Below are positions 22,638 to 30,521 of a stretch of 36,370 nt of DNA, in pieces (position 1 is the stretch's first letter; every line of letters begins with the position of its first letter). This stretch comes from CAMCXE01 sp041179125. GTDB taxonomy: Bacteria; Pseudomonadota; Gammaproteobacteria; Pseudomonadales; Cellvibrionaceae. The notes beneath the pieces were generated by a model, which saw nothing but the letters and a program-made list of their open reading frames with translations, did no database searches and had not been told where the DNA came from. The position numbers were made by a program, and so were the translations under genes. The DNA lies in contig JBEGTZ010000319.1 of the NCBI GenBank assembly GCA_041179125.1, positions 1 through 36,370 on the forward strand. Direction: 5' to 3'.

Positions 22638-23327
22638 TTAGCGGGCGTGTGCTTGGCGGTGGAGGATGGCTGATAGCTCCTCCGCGAAGGTGGCGTAGTT
22701 GGCGCTGAGTGTTTCTGACTTGGCGGCAAAACGGTTGTAGGCGAGCACGGCGGGGATGGCGGCGAATAGGCCGATGGCGGTGGCGACTAGGGCTTCTGAT
22801 ATGCCGGGTGCCACGGTGGCTATGGTGGCTTGGGCTTGGGTGGCGAGGCCACGGAAGGAATTTAGGATGCCCCAAACGGTGCCGAACAGGCCGATGTAGG
22901 GGCTTACGGAGGCGACGCTGGCCAGAAAGGGCAGGCCTGCTTCGAGTTTTTCTTGCTCTTTGGCGGCGGCTACACGCATGGCGCGTTGGGCGCCTTCCAT
23001 TACGGCTTCGGCATCCACACCGGCTTGCTGGCGCAGGCGGGTGAACTCTTTGAAGCCTGCGCGGAATATGCTTTCGATGCCTTCCGCTGTGCCGTCGGCG
23101 GCTTTGTTGTTGCCCTGGCGGTAAAGTTGTGTGAGGTCGATACCGGACCAAAACTGGCGTTCAAAATCCACCAGGTGGCGTGAGGCTTTGTTTTGATAGA
23201 TGGCGCGCTGGATGATGACGATCCAAGAGATGACGGAGGCGCTAAATAAAATACCCATGACCGCCAATACCACGGGGCCTGCACCAAAAATTAAATGCAA
23301 AATTGATAAGGGTTCTTGATCGGGCAT
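22638..23327 (-). CDS. tolQ: TolQ, MotA/ExbB-family proton channel
   Basis: The product has 229 aa and three membrane helices: near residues 16-36 (VVLAVMGILFSASVISWIVI), 132-155 and 165-190. The pattern PYIGLFGTVWGILNSFRGL, then TIATVAPGISEALVATAIGL, has the conserved Thr residues of the channel. It is the first gene of this tol-pal set. The upstream 177 bases up to ruvB contain no ybgC gene, although ybgC usually precedes tolQ. Confidence 0.97.
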   Translation of the reverse strand: MPDQEPLSILHLIFGAGPVVLAVMGILFSASVISWIVIIQRAIYQNKASRHLVDFERQFWSGIDLTQLYRQGNNKAADGTAEGIESIFRAGFKEFTRLRQQAGVDAEAVMEGAQRAMRVAAAKEQEKLEAGLPFLASVASVSPYIGLFGTVWGILNSFRGLATQAQATIATVAPGISEALVATAIGLFAAIPAVLAYNRFAAKSETLSANYATFAEELSAILHRQAHAR

Positions 23328-23504
23328 GCGGCGGGGTGTCCAGGTTAAATCGTCTAAGGCTTAAGCTTTTGGCGCCTTAAAAAAGCGGCGGCATGATAGC
23401 ACTATGTTTTGTGAAGCACACTGTTTTGTGAGCTAGGTTGTTCTATTCGGTGGGTTTGGCCGAGGGAAAGTCCTGATTGTATTGGGTTGAAAAAAGATCA
23501 GGCA

Positions 23505-24533
23505 CTAGAACAGGTCATCCTGGCGTAGGCGTTTGGGCATGATGCAATCAAAGTGTGCATAGGCCAGTGCTGTGGCCTGGCGTCCGCGTGGGGTGCGCAT
23601 TAGGTAGCCCTGTTGGATGAGATAGGGTTCCAATACGTCTTCAATGGTGTCGCGCTCTTCGCTGATGGCGGCTGCCAGCGAGTCCACACCCACCGGGCCG
23701 CCTGCAAATTTTTCGATCAGGGTTAATAGCAGGCGGCGGTCCATGTGGTCGAAGCCGCAGGCGTCCACGTTGAGCATGTTAAGCGCTTGGTCGGCTACTT
23801 CGGCACTGACTGAGCCTGAGTGTTTGACCTCGGCAAAGTCGCGCACCCGACGCAGCAAGCGGTTGGCGATGCGCGGGGTACCGCGTGCGCGTTTGGCGAT
23901 TTCCAGCGCGCCTGCGTCATCCACTTGCACGCCCAGTAGACGGGCGGAGCGGCCTACGATGATGGCTAAATCGGCGATTGAGTAGAATTCTAAGCGCTGC
24001 ACTATGCCGAAACGGTCGCGTAGCGGGGAAGTGAGCAGGCCCGCCCGCGTGGTGGCGCCGACCAGGGTGAAGGGCGGTAAGTCGAGTTTGATGGAGCGCG
24101 CTGCGGGGCCTTCGCCGATCATGATGTCGAGCTGATAGTCCTCCATCGCGGGATAGAGTATTTCTTCAACTACCGGGCTTAAGCGGTGAATTTCGTCGAT
24201 AAACAATACATCGCCTGGGTCTAGGTTGGTCATGATGGCGGCAAGATCACCGGCCTTTTCCAGCACTGGGCCGGAGGTGGATTTAAGCGCTACGCCCATT
24301 TCAGCGGCGATGATGTTGGCCAGGGTGGTTTTGCCAAGGCCCGGCGGGCCGAATACCAGGGTGTGATCCAGCGGTTCGCCGCGCTTTCTTGCTGCGCCAA
24401 TAAATATTTCCATCTGCTCGCGCACGGCGGGCTGGCCTATGTAGTCCGCCAGGGTTTTGGGCCGAATGGCACGGTCGTATTGCTCGTCTTTGGGGGAGGC
24501 TTCGGCTTGAATGAGGCGGTCGGGTTCTATCAC
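23505..24533 (-). CDS. ruvB: RuvB, Holliday-junction branch-migration ATPase
   Basis: The 342-aa AAA+ motor has Walker A GPPGLGKT at 62-69, DEIH at 113-116, LVGATTRAGLLTSPLRDRFG (sensor I and arginine-finger region) and a C-terminal winged helix ending in MRTPRGRQATALAYAHF. With RuvA it drives branch migration. The start is a GTG at 24533. A repeat-bearing spacer of 124 bp separates it from ruvA, where the genes are often much closer. Confidence 0.97.
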   Translation of the reverse strand: MIEPDRLIQAEASPKDEQYDRAIRPKTLADYIGQPAVREQMEIFIGAARKRGEPLDHTLVFGPPGLGKTTLANIIAAEMGVALKSTSGPVLEKAGDLAAIMTNLDPGDVLFIDEIHRLSPVVEEILYPAMEDYQLDIMIGEGPAARSIKLDLPPFTLVGATTRAGLLTSPLRDRFGIVQRLEFYSIADLAIIVGRSARLLGVQVDDAGALEIAKRARGTPRIANRLLRRVRDFAEVKHSGSVSAEVADQALNMLNVDACGFDHMDRRLLLTLIEKFAGGPVGVDSLAAAISEERDTIEDVLEPYLIQQGYLMRTPRGRQATALAYAHFDCIMPKRLRQDDLF

Positions 24534-24597
24534 GGGGATGGCCTGGGTTGGTTGGCGTGTTGTCGTCGGTTGCTGTTTCGTTTTGAGCGGAAGGGAA

Positions 24598-24639
24598 AAC
24601 CACCCCGCCCCTGCGGAGCACCCCTCCAGAGGAGGGGAA
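24598..24639. repeat. CCCCTCCAGAGGAGGGG palindromic repeat, copy 3
   Basis: The block AACCACCCCGCCCCTGCGG, AGCACCCCTCCAGAGGAGGGG, AA sits between ruvA and ruvB. It matches the copies at 9351-9405 and 11875-11916. It would form a hairpin in the ruvAB mRNA. Confidence 0.7.
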
Positions 24640-24657
24640 TTGTTTGGCTGGGCGACT

Positions 24658-25275
24658 TTATTTACTGGGCGACATCGCCCGCAACACCGCCCGGATAATA
24701 TCCTCTGTGCGGGTATGTTCTGTTTGTTTCATGGCGGCGGATATGGCTTTGGCGGCTTCCACCGGCTTGTAACCTAGTGCCACCAGGGCGCTTTCCGCCT
24801 CGGCCAGCATGGCGTTCACCTGTTGTGCTTGTGGGGCTTCTTGGCTGGATTTGGCGTTGGCTGCGGGCGCCCAATCGTTGAGGCGGTCGCGCAGGTCGAT
24901 CACCAGGCGCTCGGCGATTTTTTTGCCGACGCCGGGAATTTTCACCAGTGCTACCAGGTTGTTTTGCAAAATTGCCTGGGCGCACTCCTGGGCTTCCATC
25001 GCTGACAGCACCGCCAGGGCCATTTTTGGCCCCACGCCGGACACTTTAATTAGCAGGCGGAAAAAACTGCGGTCCGAGGCGGTGGCAAAGCCAAATAATT
25101 GATGCGCCGCCTCGCTGATGGACAGGTGTGTGTGAAGGCTCGCCACCTCGCCCAGCGCGGGCAGTTGGTAAAACGTGGTCATGGGGGCGAGCACTTCGTA
25201 GCCCACGCCCATCACGTCAATCACTAATTGAGGTGGCTGTTTTTCCACCAAACGCCCGGTTAATCGGCCTATCAC
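24658..25275 (-). CDS. ruvA: RuvA, Holliday-junction binding protein
   Basis: The 205-aa protein starts MIGRLTGRLVEK with an OB fold. Two helix-hairpin-helix motifs follow (LIKVSGVGPKMALAVLS and VKIPGVGKKIAERLVIDLRD), then an acidic linker and a C-terminal RuvB-binding three-helix domain (ALVALGYKPVEAAKAISAAM). The start overlaps the ruvC stop by 4 nt (ATGA). Confidence 0.97.
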   Translation of the reverse strand: MIGRLTGRLVEKQPPQLVIDVMGVGYEVLAPMTTFYQLPALGEVASLHTHLSISEAAHQLFGFATASDRSFFRLLIKVSGVGPKMALAVLSAMEAQECAQAILQNNLVALVKIPGVGKKIAERLVIDLRDRLNDWAPAANAKSSQEAPQAQQVNAMLAEAESALVALGYKPVEAAKAISAAMKQTEHTRTEDIIRAVLRAMSPSK

Positions 25276-25793
25276 TGTAATCGCCCTCGGCTGAAGCGCC
25301 CGGTGAGCTGTACGCGGGCCGTTAAATGAAAGCTATTGGCGTGGCATATCGCCACCGCTAAGGCATCGGCGGCATCTTCTTGCGGCGATGCGGCCAGTTT
25401 TAATAGGGTTTTTACCATCTGTTGCACCTGGATTTTATCGGCAGCGCCGGTGCCCACAACGGCTTGTTTTACTTTGCGCGCTTCGTATTCATACACCGTC
25501 AAGCCCGCGCAGGCCGCCGCCAACAGGGCCACGCCCCGGGCTTGGCCGAGTTTTAAGGCGCTGGAGGCGTTTTTAGCCATAAAAATCTGTTCGATGGCAA
25601 ATTGAGCGGGTGCGTGTTCGGCAATAATCTGCGTGATGCCGTCGAAAATAACTTTCAAACGTTCACTTAAGGGGGCGTCTTCTTTGGGGCGGATTACGCC
25701 GCTGGCGCAATAACTCAAGCGCTGCCCCTGTTGCTGGATTAGCCCATAGCCGGTTTTGCGTGAGCCGGGGTCTATACCCAGGATGAGTGACAT
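25272..25793 (-). CDS. ruvC: RuvC, Holliday-junction resolvase
   Basis: The 173-aa RNase H-fold endonuclease has all four catalytic acids: Asp8 (GIDPG), Glu68 (AIEQ), Asp140 and Asp143 (EDAADALA). It cuts junctions migrated by RuvAB. It is the first gene of the ruvCAB set here. The upstream yebC gene that often precedes it is absent from the window, and a divergent peptidase gene follows instead. Confidence 0.97.
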   Translation of the reverse strand: MSLILGIDPGSRKTGYGLIQQQGQRLSYCASGVIRPKEDAPLSERLKVIFDGITQIIAEHAPAQFAIEQIFMAKNASSALKLGQARGVALLAAACAGLTVYEYEARKVKQAVVGTGAADKIQVQQMVKTLLKLAASPQEDAADALAVAICHANSFHLTARVQLTGRFSRGRLQ

Positions 25794-25942
25794 GTGTGCG
25801 CCTACAAAGCTTGAGCTTAGAATCGTAAAAAACTGGCGGCAGTTTCACTGCCTGCGTGTGTTGCGTCAACCAAAACCCACCGGCGCGGCTGATCCGGCTG
25901 AGGTTTTTAGGATAATTTAGAGTTAAGCTTCTATCATCAATA

Positions 25943-26019
25943 CAACGTTGTATGCTCAGAATCAGGCTGTACGCTCAGAACCACGTTGTCCCCTCAGAAC
26001 CACGTTGTCTCCTCAGAAA
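25943..26019 (+). repeat. Four tandem ~19-bp units upstream of the peptidase gene
   Basis: The units run CAACGTTGTATGCTCAGAAT, CAGGCTGTACGCTCAGAAC, CACGTTGTCCCCTCAGAAC and CACGTTGTCTCCTCAGAAA. All share a TGT..CTCAGAA core. They end 27 bp before the ATG at 26047 and so probably lie in the leader or promoter of the gene. Confidence 0.8.
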
Positions 26020-26046
26020 AAAGTTACACCCACAGAGGCTCTGCGA

Positions 26047-27006
26047 ATGAAAACACTGTATTCCGAATTGCGTGTAGATGTGACCGGCGAGCTGGCAGTG
26101 GATGCGCTGCACAGTATTTACTGGGAAGTGAGTGGCAACCCTAATGGTGTGCCGGTGTTATTTATCCACGGCGGTCCCGGCGCGGGTTGTAGCCATAACG
26201 ACCGCCGCTTTTTTGATCCGGCCCGCTACCGCATTGTGCTGTTTGACCAACGCGGCAGCGGGCGCTCCACGCCCCATGCGGAGTTGGAGCACAATAGCAG
26301 CGCTGATTTAATCGGCGATATTGAAAAACTGCGCACACATTTACAGATTGAACGCTGGGTTTTGTTTGGTGGTTCCTGGGGGTCAACGCTTGCGCTGCTT
26401 TATGCGGAAGCCTTCCCTGAACGGGTGATGGCGATGATTCTGCGCGGTATATTTTTATGCCGAGCGGTGGATTTACACTGGTTTTATCAATCCGGCGCCG
26501 ATCGGATCTTCCCTGATTACTGGGAGGATTTTATCGCCCCCATCCCCGAAGCCGAGCGCGGCAATTTAATGCACGCCTATTATGAGCGCCTCACCGGCGC
26601 TAATGAACTCGCCAAAATGTCCTGCGCTAAAGCCTGGTCAACCTGGGAGGGCCGCTGCGCCACGCTTCGCCCCAACCCTGAAATTGTGCATTATTTTTCC
26701 GAACCGCACAGGGCGCTCTCGCTTGCGCGTATTGAGGCGCATTATTTTGTGAATGATGCTTTCATCGCGCCCGACCAAATTATTCAAAACGCCCACAAGC
26801 TCGAAAATATTCGCGGCATTATTGTGCATGGCCGTTACGATGTGGTGTGCCCTTTGGATAATGCGTTTGCGCTTCACCAAGCTTGGCCGGGGTCTGAATT
26901 ACAGATTATTCGCGATGCGGGGCATTCATCTATGGAGCCGAGTATTGTGGATGCCTTGGTGCGTGCAACCGATCAAATTGCCGATGAGTTATATCCTGAG
27001 TTTTAA
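26047..27006 (+). CDS. pip: Proline iminopeptidase (alpha/beta hydrolase, S33 family)
   Basis: The enzyme removes N-terminal proline from peptides in the cytoplasm. From the ATG at 26047 the 319-aa product starts MKTLYSELRVDVTGELAVD as the family does. It has the oxyanion HGGPGAG, the nucleophile Ser110 in GGSWGS, Asp265 (GRYDVV) and His293 (AGHSSMEP). The open frame extends to 25948 through the tandem repeats, but AGAGG at good spacing before 26047 supports the later start. The stop codon overlaps that of the convergent sensor kinase gene within TTAA. Confidence 0.94.
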   Translation: MKTLYSELRVDVTGELAVDALHSIYWEVSGNPNGVPVLFIHGGPGAGCSHNDRRFFDPARYRIVLFDQRGSGRSTPHAELEHNSSADLIGDIEKLRTHLQIERWVLFGGSWGSTLALLYAEAFPERVMAMILRGIFLCRAVDLHWFYQSGADRIFPDYWEDFIAPIPEAERGNLMHAYYERLTGANELAKMSCAKAWSTWEGRCATLRPNPEIVHYFSEPHRALSLARIEAHYFVNDAFIAPDQIIQNAHKLENIRGIIVHGRYDVVCPLDNAFALHQAWPGSELQIIRDAGHSSMEPSIVDALVRATDQIADELYPEF

Positions 27007-28277
27007 CCTAGATTACCGTGCGGCCAATACACACTAAAACAAGCGCCACCTAAGGCGGTATCGCTGATACACGCCTCGCCTTTATGCCAGCGCATCAACC
27101 GCTTAACAATGGCCAGGCCCAAACCAAAACCGCGCTGGCTAGAATTGTGCGCGTTATTTAAACGCACAAAAGAATCGAATACGCGCTCGCGCTCCGCATT
27201 CGGTATGCCGGGGCCGTCATCGCTCACCGAAACCACTATCTGTTCGGCTTGAATGTGGGCGCGCACTTGAATTTGTGTTTTAGCAAAACGCGCGGCGTTT
27301 TCTAATAAATTCAACATCACACGCTCGATTAAGTGCCAGTCTGCGGCTACGAATATTCCACCATCGGCGCATTCAAGCGTGATGGTTAATGCAGGGTTAG
27401 CCTCCCGTGCGCGCTGCACAACATCTAATAAAAAATCCTGTATGTTTTCCGTTTGTAAATGCAGCGTGCGGTTTTCTTGTTCGAAGCTGGCGTAATTTAA
27501 TAATTGATTTACCAGCGCATCCATTTCGTTTACATCCAGCCATAAATTATGCCACTGCACCTGAATGTTTTTAGGTAAATCACAATGAGCCATTTGGTCT
27601 TGTGCCATCGTGAGCGCAAATTTCATGCGTGCCAAGGGCGTTCTTAATTCGTGGGAAACCGCATAGGTCATTTCTTTGTAGGAAGCCAAAACCGAATGCA
27701 AGCGCTGGCTCATAGAGCAAAAAGCTTCTGAAAGGCTAAATAAAGGCGAGGTTTTTTTAAGTGTTAAACCACAAAAAACGTCAGCAAGCCCCAGCTGCTG
27801 TGTTTGCAGTGCCAAGCGGCGTAAATCGCGCATTAACGGCCAAAGCCAACTAAACACTGCCAAACCGATGAAAAAATATACCACCAATAAAATCACCCGA
27901 TACTGCCAAGGCTCCTGTGGGTGGGGCATGTGGTAGCGCGCATGAATAATCCGTTCGTCTGACACATAGCGGAATAAATCGCGGTAATAAATGCTGGATT
28001 TTGGCTCGAAACTGGTGATGCTCATGGATTTTTTTTGTTTTAATTCGGTTAGCGATTTATTGTTGGTTAAATCGCTACCGTTGAGCATTTCAATACTCAC
28101 ACCATCGGCGGTGGTGTAGGGCAATAAATTCGCATGGGCAGCGGAAAAATCCATCAAGATAATGTCCGCCGCTTGCAAGGTGTCATCCGAGGAATCCACC
28201 AGTTGGTCAAGGATAAATCCAGCCCCCACCAGTGTGGCCAAAATTAAGCCGTACAGTGAAAAAAACACACGGCCCAT
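27003..28277 (-). CDS. Sensor histidine kinase, RstB-like
   Basis: The 424-aa kinase has a first membrane helix at about 4-23, a periplasmic domain of about 100 aa and a second helix at about 126-146. A HAMP-like stretch follows, then the H box AVSHELRTPLARMKF with phospho-acceptor His209. The ATPase domain has LLENAARFA (N box), DDGPGIP, GFGLGLAIVKRL (G2). It probably phosphorylates the response regulator encoded 5 bp upstream. Overall layout and neighbours (MipA, DUF3019) resemble RstBA-type envelope-stress systems of marine gammaproteobacteria; the signal is unknown. It ends convergently on pip. Confidence 0.9.
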   Translation of the reverse strand: MGRVFFSLYGLILATLVGAGFILDQLVDSSDDTLQAADIILMDFSAAHANLLPYTTADGVSIEMLNGSDLTNNKSLTELKQKKSMSITSFEPKSSIYYRDLFRYVSDERIIHARYHMPHPQEPWQYRVILLVVYFFIGLAVFSWLWPLMRDLRRLALQTQQLGLADVFCGLTLKKTSPLFSLSEAFCSMSQRLHSVLASYKEMTYAVSHELRTPLARMKFALTMAQDQMAHCDLPKNIQVQWHNLWLDVNEMDALVNQLLNYASFEQENRTLHLQTENIQDFLLDVVQRAREANPALTITLECADGGIFVAADWHLIERVMLNLLENAARFAKTQIQVRAHIQAEQIVVSVSDDGPGIPNAERERVFDSFVRLNNAHNSSQRGFGLGLAIVKRLMRWHKGEACISDTALGGACFSVYWPHGNLG

Positions 28278-28282
28278 TGCTA

Positions 28283-28987
28283 TTACAACGCCTCAGCCAC
28301 TAATAAATAGCCGCGTCCCCAGATGGTTTTAATGCAGTGGGCGGTGTCCGAAGTTTCACCCAGTTTTTTGCGCAATTGCGAAATGCGCACATCAATTGTG
28401 CGGTCCAAACCGTCATAAGGGCGCGAATACACACGGCTAAATAAATATTCCCGGCTGAGCACCTGGCCTGAATGTTTGGCAAAAGTCAGCAATAAATCAA
28501 ATTCGTGGCTGGATAAATTCAGCGCTTCACCCAAGCGTGTAACCGTGCGTAATTTAAGATTAATGCTGAGTGTTCCCAGCATTAATTCCTGTTGTGATGC
28601 GGTGTTGTCGGCACGGAAGCGCCTTAATAAAGCGTTGATTCTGGCCAGTAATAATTGCGGCTCCACCGGTTTTAATACGTAGTCGTCCGCACCGGATTCC
28701 AGCCCTTGTATTTGTTCGGTGCTGTCCGTGCGTGCCGTTAAAAACATAATAGGGCCTTGGTAATCGCTGCGAATATCCTGGCATATTTGCAGGCCATTTT
28801 TGCCGGGTAAATTAATATCTAAAATAATTAAATCTGGGCAGATGTCAGCGGTCAGGCGCGCGACTTTCAGGCCGGAGGTTTCTTTGTATACGTGAAACCC
28901 TTGGCCGGATAAATACTCCTCAATTAAGCTTGCGAGCCGCAAATCATCTTCCACTAATAAAATTTGGCATTTATCGTCGTGAGTCAT
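28283..28987 (-). CDS. OmpR-family response regulator, RstA-like
   Basis: It has a receiver domain with acidic pocket LLVEDDLRLA, phospho-acceptor in LIILDINLPG (Asp57 counted from the chosen start) and LKPV with Lys. The OmpR-type winged helix has LSSHEFDLLLTFAKHSGQVL and TIDVRISQLRKKLG, ending in IWGRGYLL. The ATG at 28987 overlaps the DUF3019 stop in TGATG and has GGAG upstream. A TTG at 29002 would add five residues and is less likely. It probably controls the MipA operon or itself, by analogy with related clusters. Confidence 0.92.
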   Translation of the reverse strand: MTHDDKCQILLVEDDLRLASLIEEYLSGQGFHVYKETSGLKVARLTADICPDLIILDINLPGKNGLQICQDIRSDYQGPIMFLTARTDSTEQIQGLESGADDYVLKPVEPQLLLARINALLRRFRADNTASQQELMLGTLSINLKLRTVTRLGEALNLSSHEFDLLLTFAKHSGQVLSREYLFSRVYSRPYDGLDRTIDVRISQLRKKLGETSDTAHCIKTIWGRGYLLVAEAL

Positions 28988-29406
28988 CAATAAAAACTCC
29001 AAGGGTTACGCCGTTTGCGGTGGGCAGTTTGTTGTTGCAGCACTTGAAACCAAGCTTCAACAATGACGCTGTTGTCATTAGGCGGCGCCAGAAAAAACCG
29101 CACACTTCGGTTGGCGCGAGGCGACAGCGTGTATTCGCCCAGAGCCGTTTTTTGCCAACATTGCAAAGGTTGCGCCTGGCCTTCCTGAAATAAACAGGCC
29201 GACAACGCAGAGGGCGCGTGCCAGCGCAGCGTCACCGTGCCGCCGCACTCGCGCTCAGACGCTTCCAGCACGCACAAACGGGGTGTCAGCGTTAATTCGA
29301 CGCTTTGACAGTAAGCCCAATTGGGCCAGCCAAGTATTCCGGCCAGCACAATACCGAACCGCCAAGTAAGGTGTTTAAAAATAATAAACACCTCCAATAA
29401 ATACAC
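28987..29406 (-). CDS. DUF3019 family periplasmic protein
   Basis: The frame of up to 139 aa has a signal-like helix (FGIVLAGILGWPNWAYC), then the family's pattern LTPRLCVLE, a second Cys (CGGTVTLRW), CLFQ with a Cys/Trp pair (LQCWQ) and the Arg-rich end RKRRNPWSF. DUF3019 genes are found beside rstAB-like two-component genes and MipA/OmpV proteins; the biochemical role is unknown. The start is uncertain: GTG 29406 overlaps mipA by 32 nt and GTG 29391 is another option. No start has an ideal ribosome site. Confidence 0.8.
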   Translation of the reverse strand: MYLLEVFIIFKHLTWRFGIVLAGILGWPNWAYCQSVELTLTPRLCVLEASERECGGTVTLRWHAPSALSACLFQEGQAQPLQCWQKTALGEYTLSPRANRSVRFFLAPPNDNSVIVEAWFQVLQQQTAHRKRRNPWSFY

Positions 29407-30316
29407 TATAAGCGCGTGATTTATCCATCAACGGGCTGGATGACATTTCAGACGAAAACACTTTGGTCGCAGCACCGGCGCGCAATGAAATGTGTTCGCT
29501 AATTGGTTTTAAATATTCAAGCCGAACAAGCTCAGACCAGCCGCCTGAGCTTGCTGCGTACTGCGGCAGCTCCTGGGTGGCCTCTTGTTCATCAATGCCA
29601 AAATAATAATTAATATAATCTTCAGACTGAAAATTAGCGCCGAATGTGATACGCCAATATTCGAGAAAATCTCGGCTGATAGCCAAACGCAATTCGCGTC
29701 CTGAGTGATAGCCGGAAGCCTCTTGTACCAGCTGAACATTAAATTCAAGCGAATCACCGGTATAAATATATTCCAAACCCCCCAATGCACTGGTGTGGCG
29801 GTGATGCAAGCTGGAAATGGAGGGGCGAGTACTTGGCCCAACAATGGAGGGTGGGTTGTTTTCGATCGAGGAGGGATTGTTCGACGGCCTGCCATCGGCT
29901 ATTAAATTTTTGTTAGCGTCATCAAACAGGCTGGACTCCACCCGCCAGCGCCGAAAATACAGTTGCTCTGAACTCGGTTGAAGCAAAAAATTGATTTGCT
30001 GGGATGGGCTTTCCCACAAAATCACGCCCGCTTCTAAATTGTCGAGAAAAAACCGCTCGCCGCTGTAACTCAGCCGAGGGCGCACGAGCAAAGGGATATC
30101 ACTGCCGCCCTTGAGTGGATTGGTACTGACCCCAAGGCCAAACCCAACACTTAAATCCCATTGCCCGCCAGAGGTACAGGGAGCTTGGCATAGCTTGGGG
30201 GGCTGATCTGACGTTGAAGGCTTTTGATTCGATGCCGAAGGCTCTTTTGCCAACGCAAATACGGATAGCAGTAGCAAACAGCCAGAGAAAATACTACGTA
30301 CAACCAAAATACTCAC
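29375..30316 (-). CDS. MipA/OmpV family outer-membrane beta-barrel
   Basis: The protein probably forms a small outer-membrane barrel linked to murein or small-molecule passage. The GTG at 30316 gives 313 aa beginning MSILVVRSIFSGCLLLLSVF, a good signal peptide ending near ALAKEP. The frame upstream, to 30478, runs into the terminator of the neighbouring gene, so the later start is preferred. The barrel starts WDLSVGFGLGVSTNPLKGGS and RPRLSYSGERFFLDNLEAG, followed by alternating strands, and ends with GGVYYF, the usual terminal aromatic. A central low-complexity loop (about residues 145-175, rich in Asn/Ser/Pro) is an insertion unlike typical members. It lies upstream of DUF3019 and the two-component genes. 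Confidence 0.8.
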   Translation of the reverse strand: MSILVVRSIFSGCLLLLSVFALAKEPSASNQKPSTSDQPPKLCQAPCTSGGQWDLSVGFGLGVSTNPLKGGSDIPLLVRPRLSYSGERFFLDNLEAGVILWESPSQQINFLLQPSSEQLYFRRWRVESSLFDDANKNLIADGRPSNNPSSIENNPPSIVGPSTRPSISSLHHRHTSALGGLEYIYTGDSLEFNVQLVQEASGYHSGRELRLAISRDFLEYWRITFGANFQSEDYINYYFGIDEQEATQELPQYAASSGGWSELVRLEYLKPISEHISLRAGAATKVFSSEMSSSPLMDKSRAYSVFIGGVYYF

Positions 30317-30476
30317 ACAATTAAGCTCAGCAAAAGGCGGGATATGCAGGATGCCGCTTTGGCCGCTGCTTGTAATTGGGTTTTTGGTAATAATTTGTAA
30401 ACCATAACAGGGTGAGTGAAATAACCAGGCAGCACAGCAAGCGGTTAAACCAGCGGGTGAATAGCGCCAGAAACGC

Positions 30477-30501
30477 AAAAGGCCATCCGAGGATGGCCTT
30501 T
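30477..30501 (-). terminator. Rho-independent terminator of the lipoprotein gene
   Basis: On the minus strand AAAGGCCATCC, loop TC, GGATGGCCTTTT forms a 10-12-bp stem ending in T residues. It lies 20 bp past the stop of the gene at 30522-31640. Confidence 0.85.
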
Positions 30502-30521
30502 ACCGCTGGAGCTAAGAACTT

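Noticed and set aside
22573..23151. A 192-aa Arg/Pro/His-rich frame overlapping tolQ and tolR
   Set aside because: It is the shifted frame of tolQ/tolR; the composition is typical of a GC-rich shadow.
25943..26019. Tandem repeats considered as a small CRISPR array
   Set aside because: The 19-bp units are contiguous with no spacers, and no cas genes are in the window.
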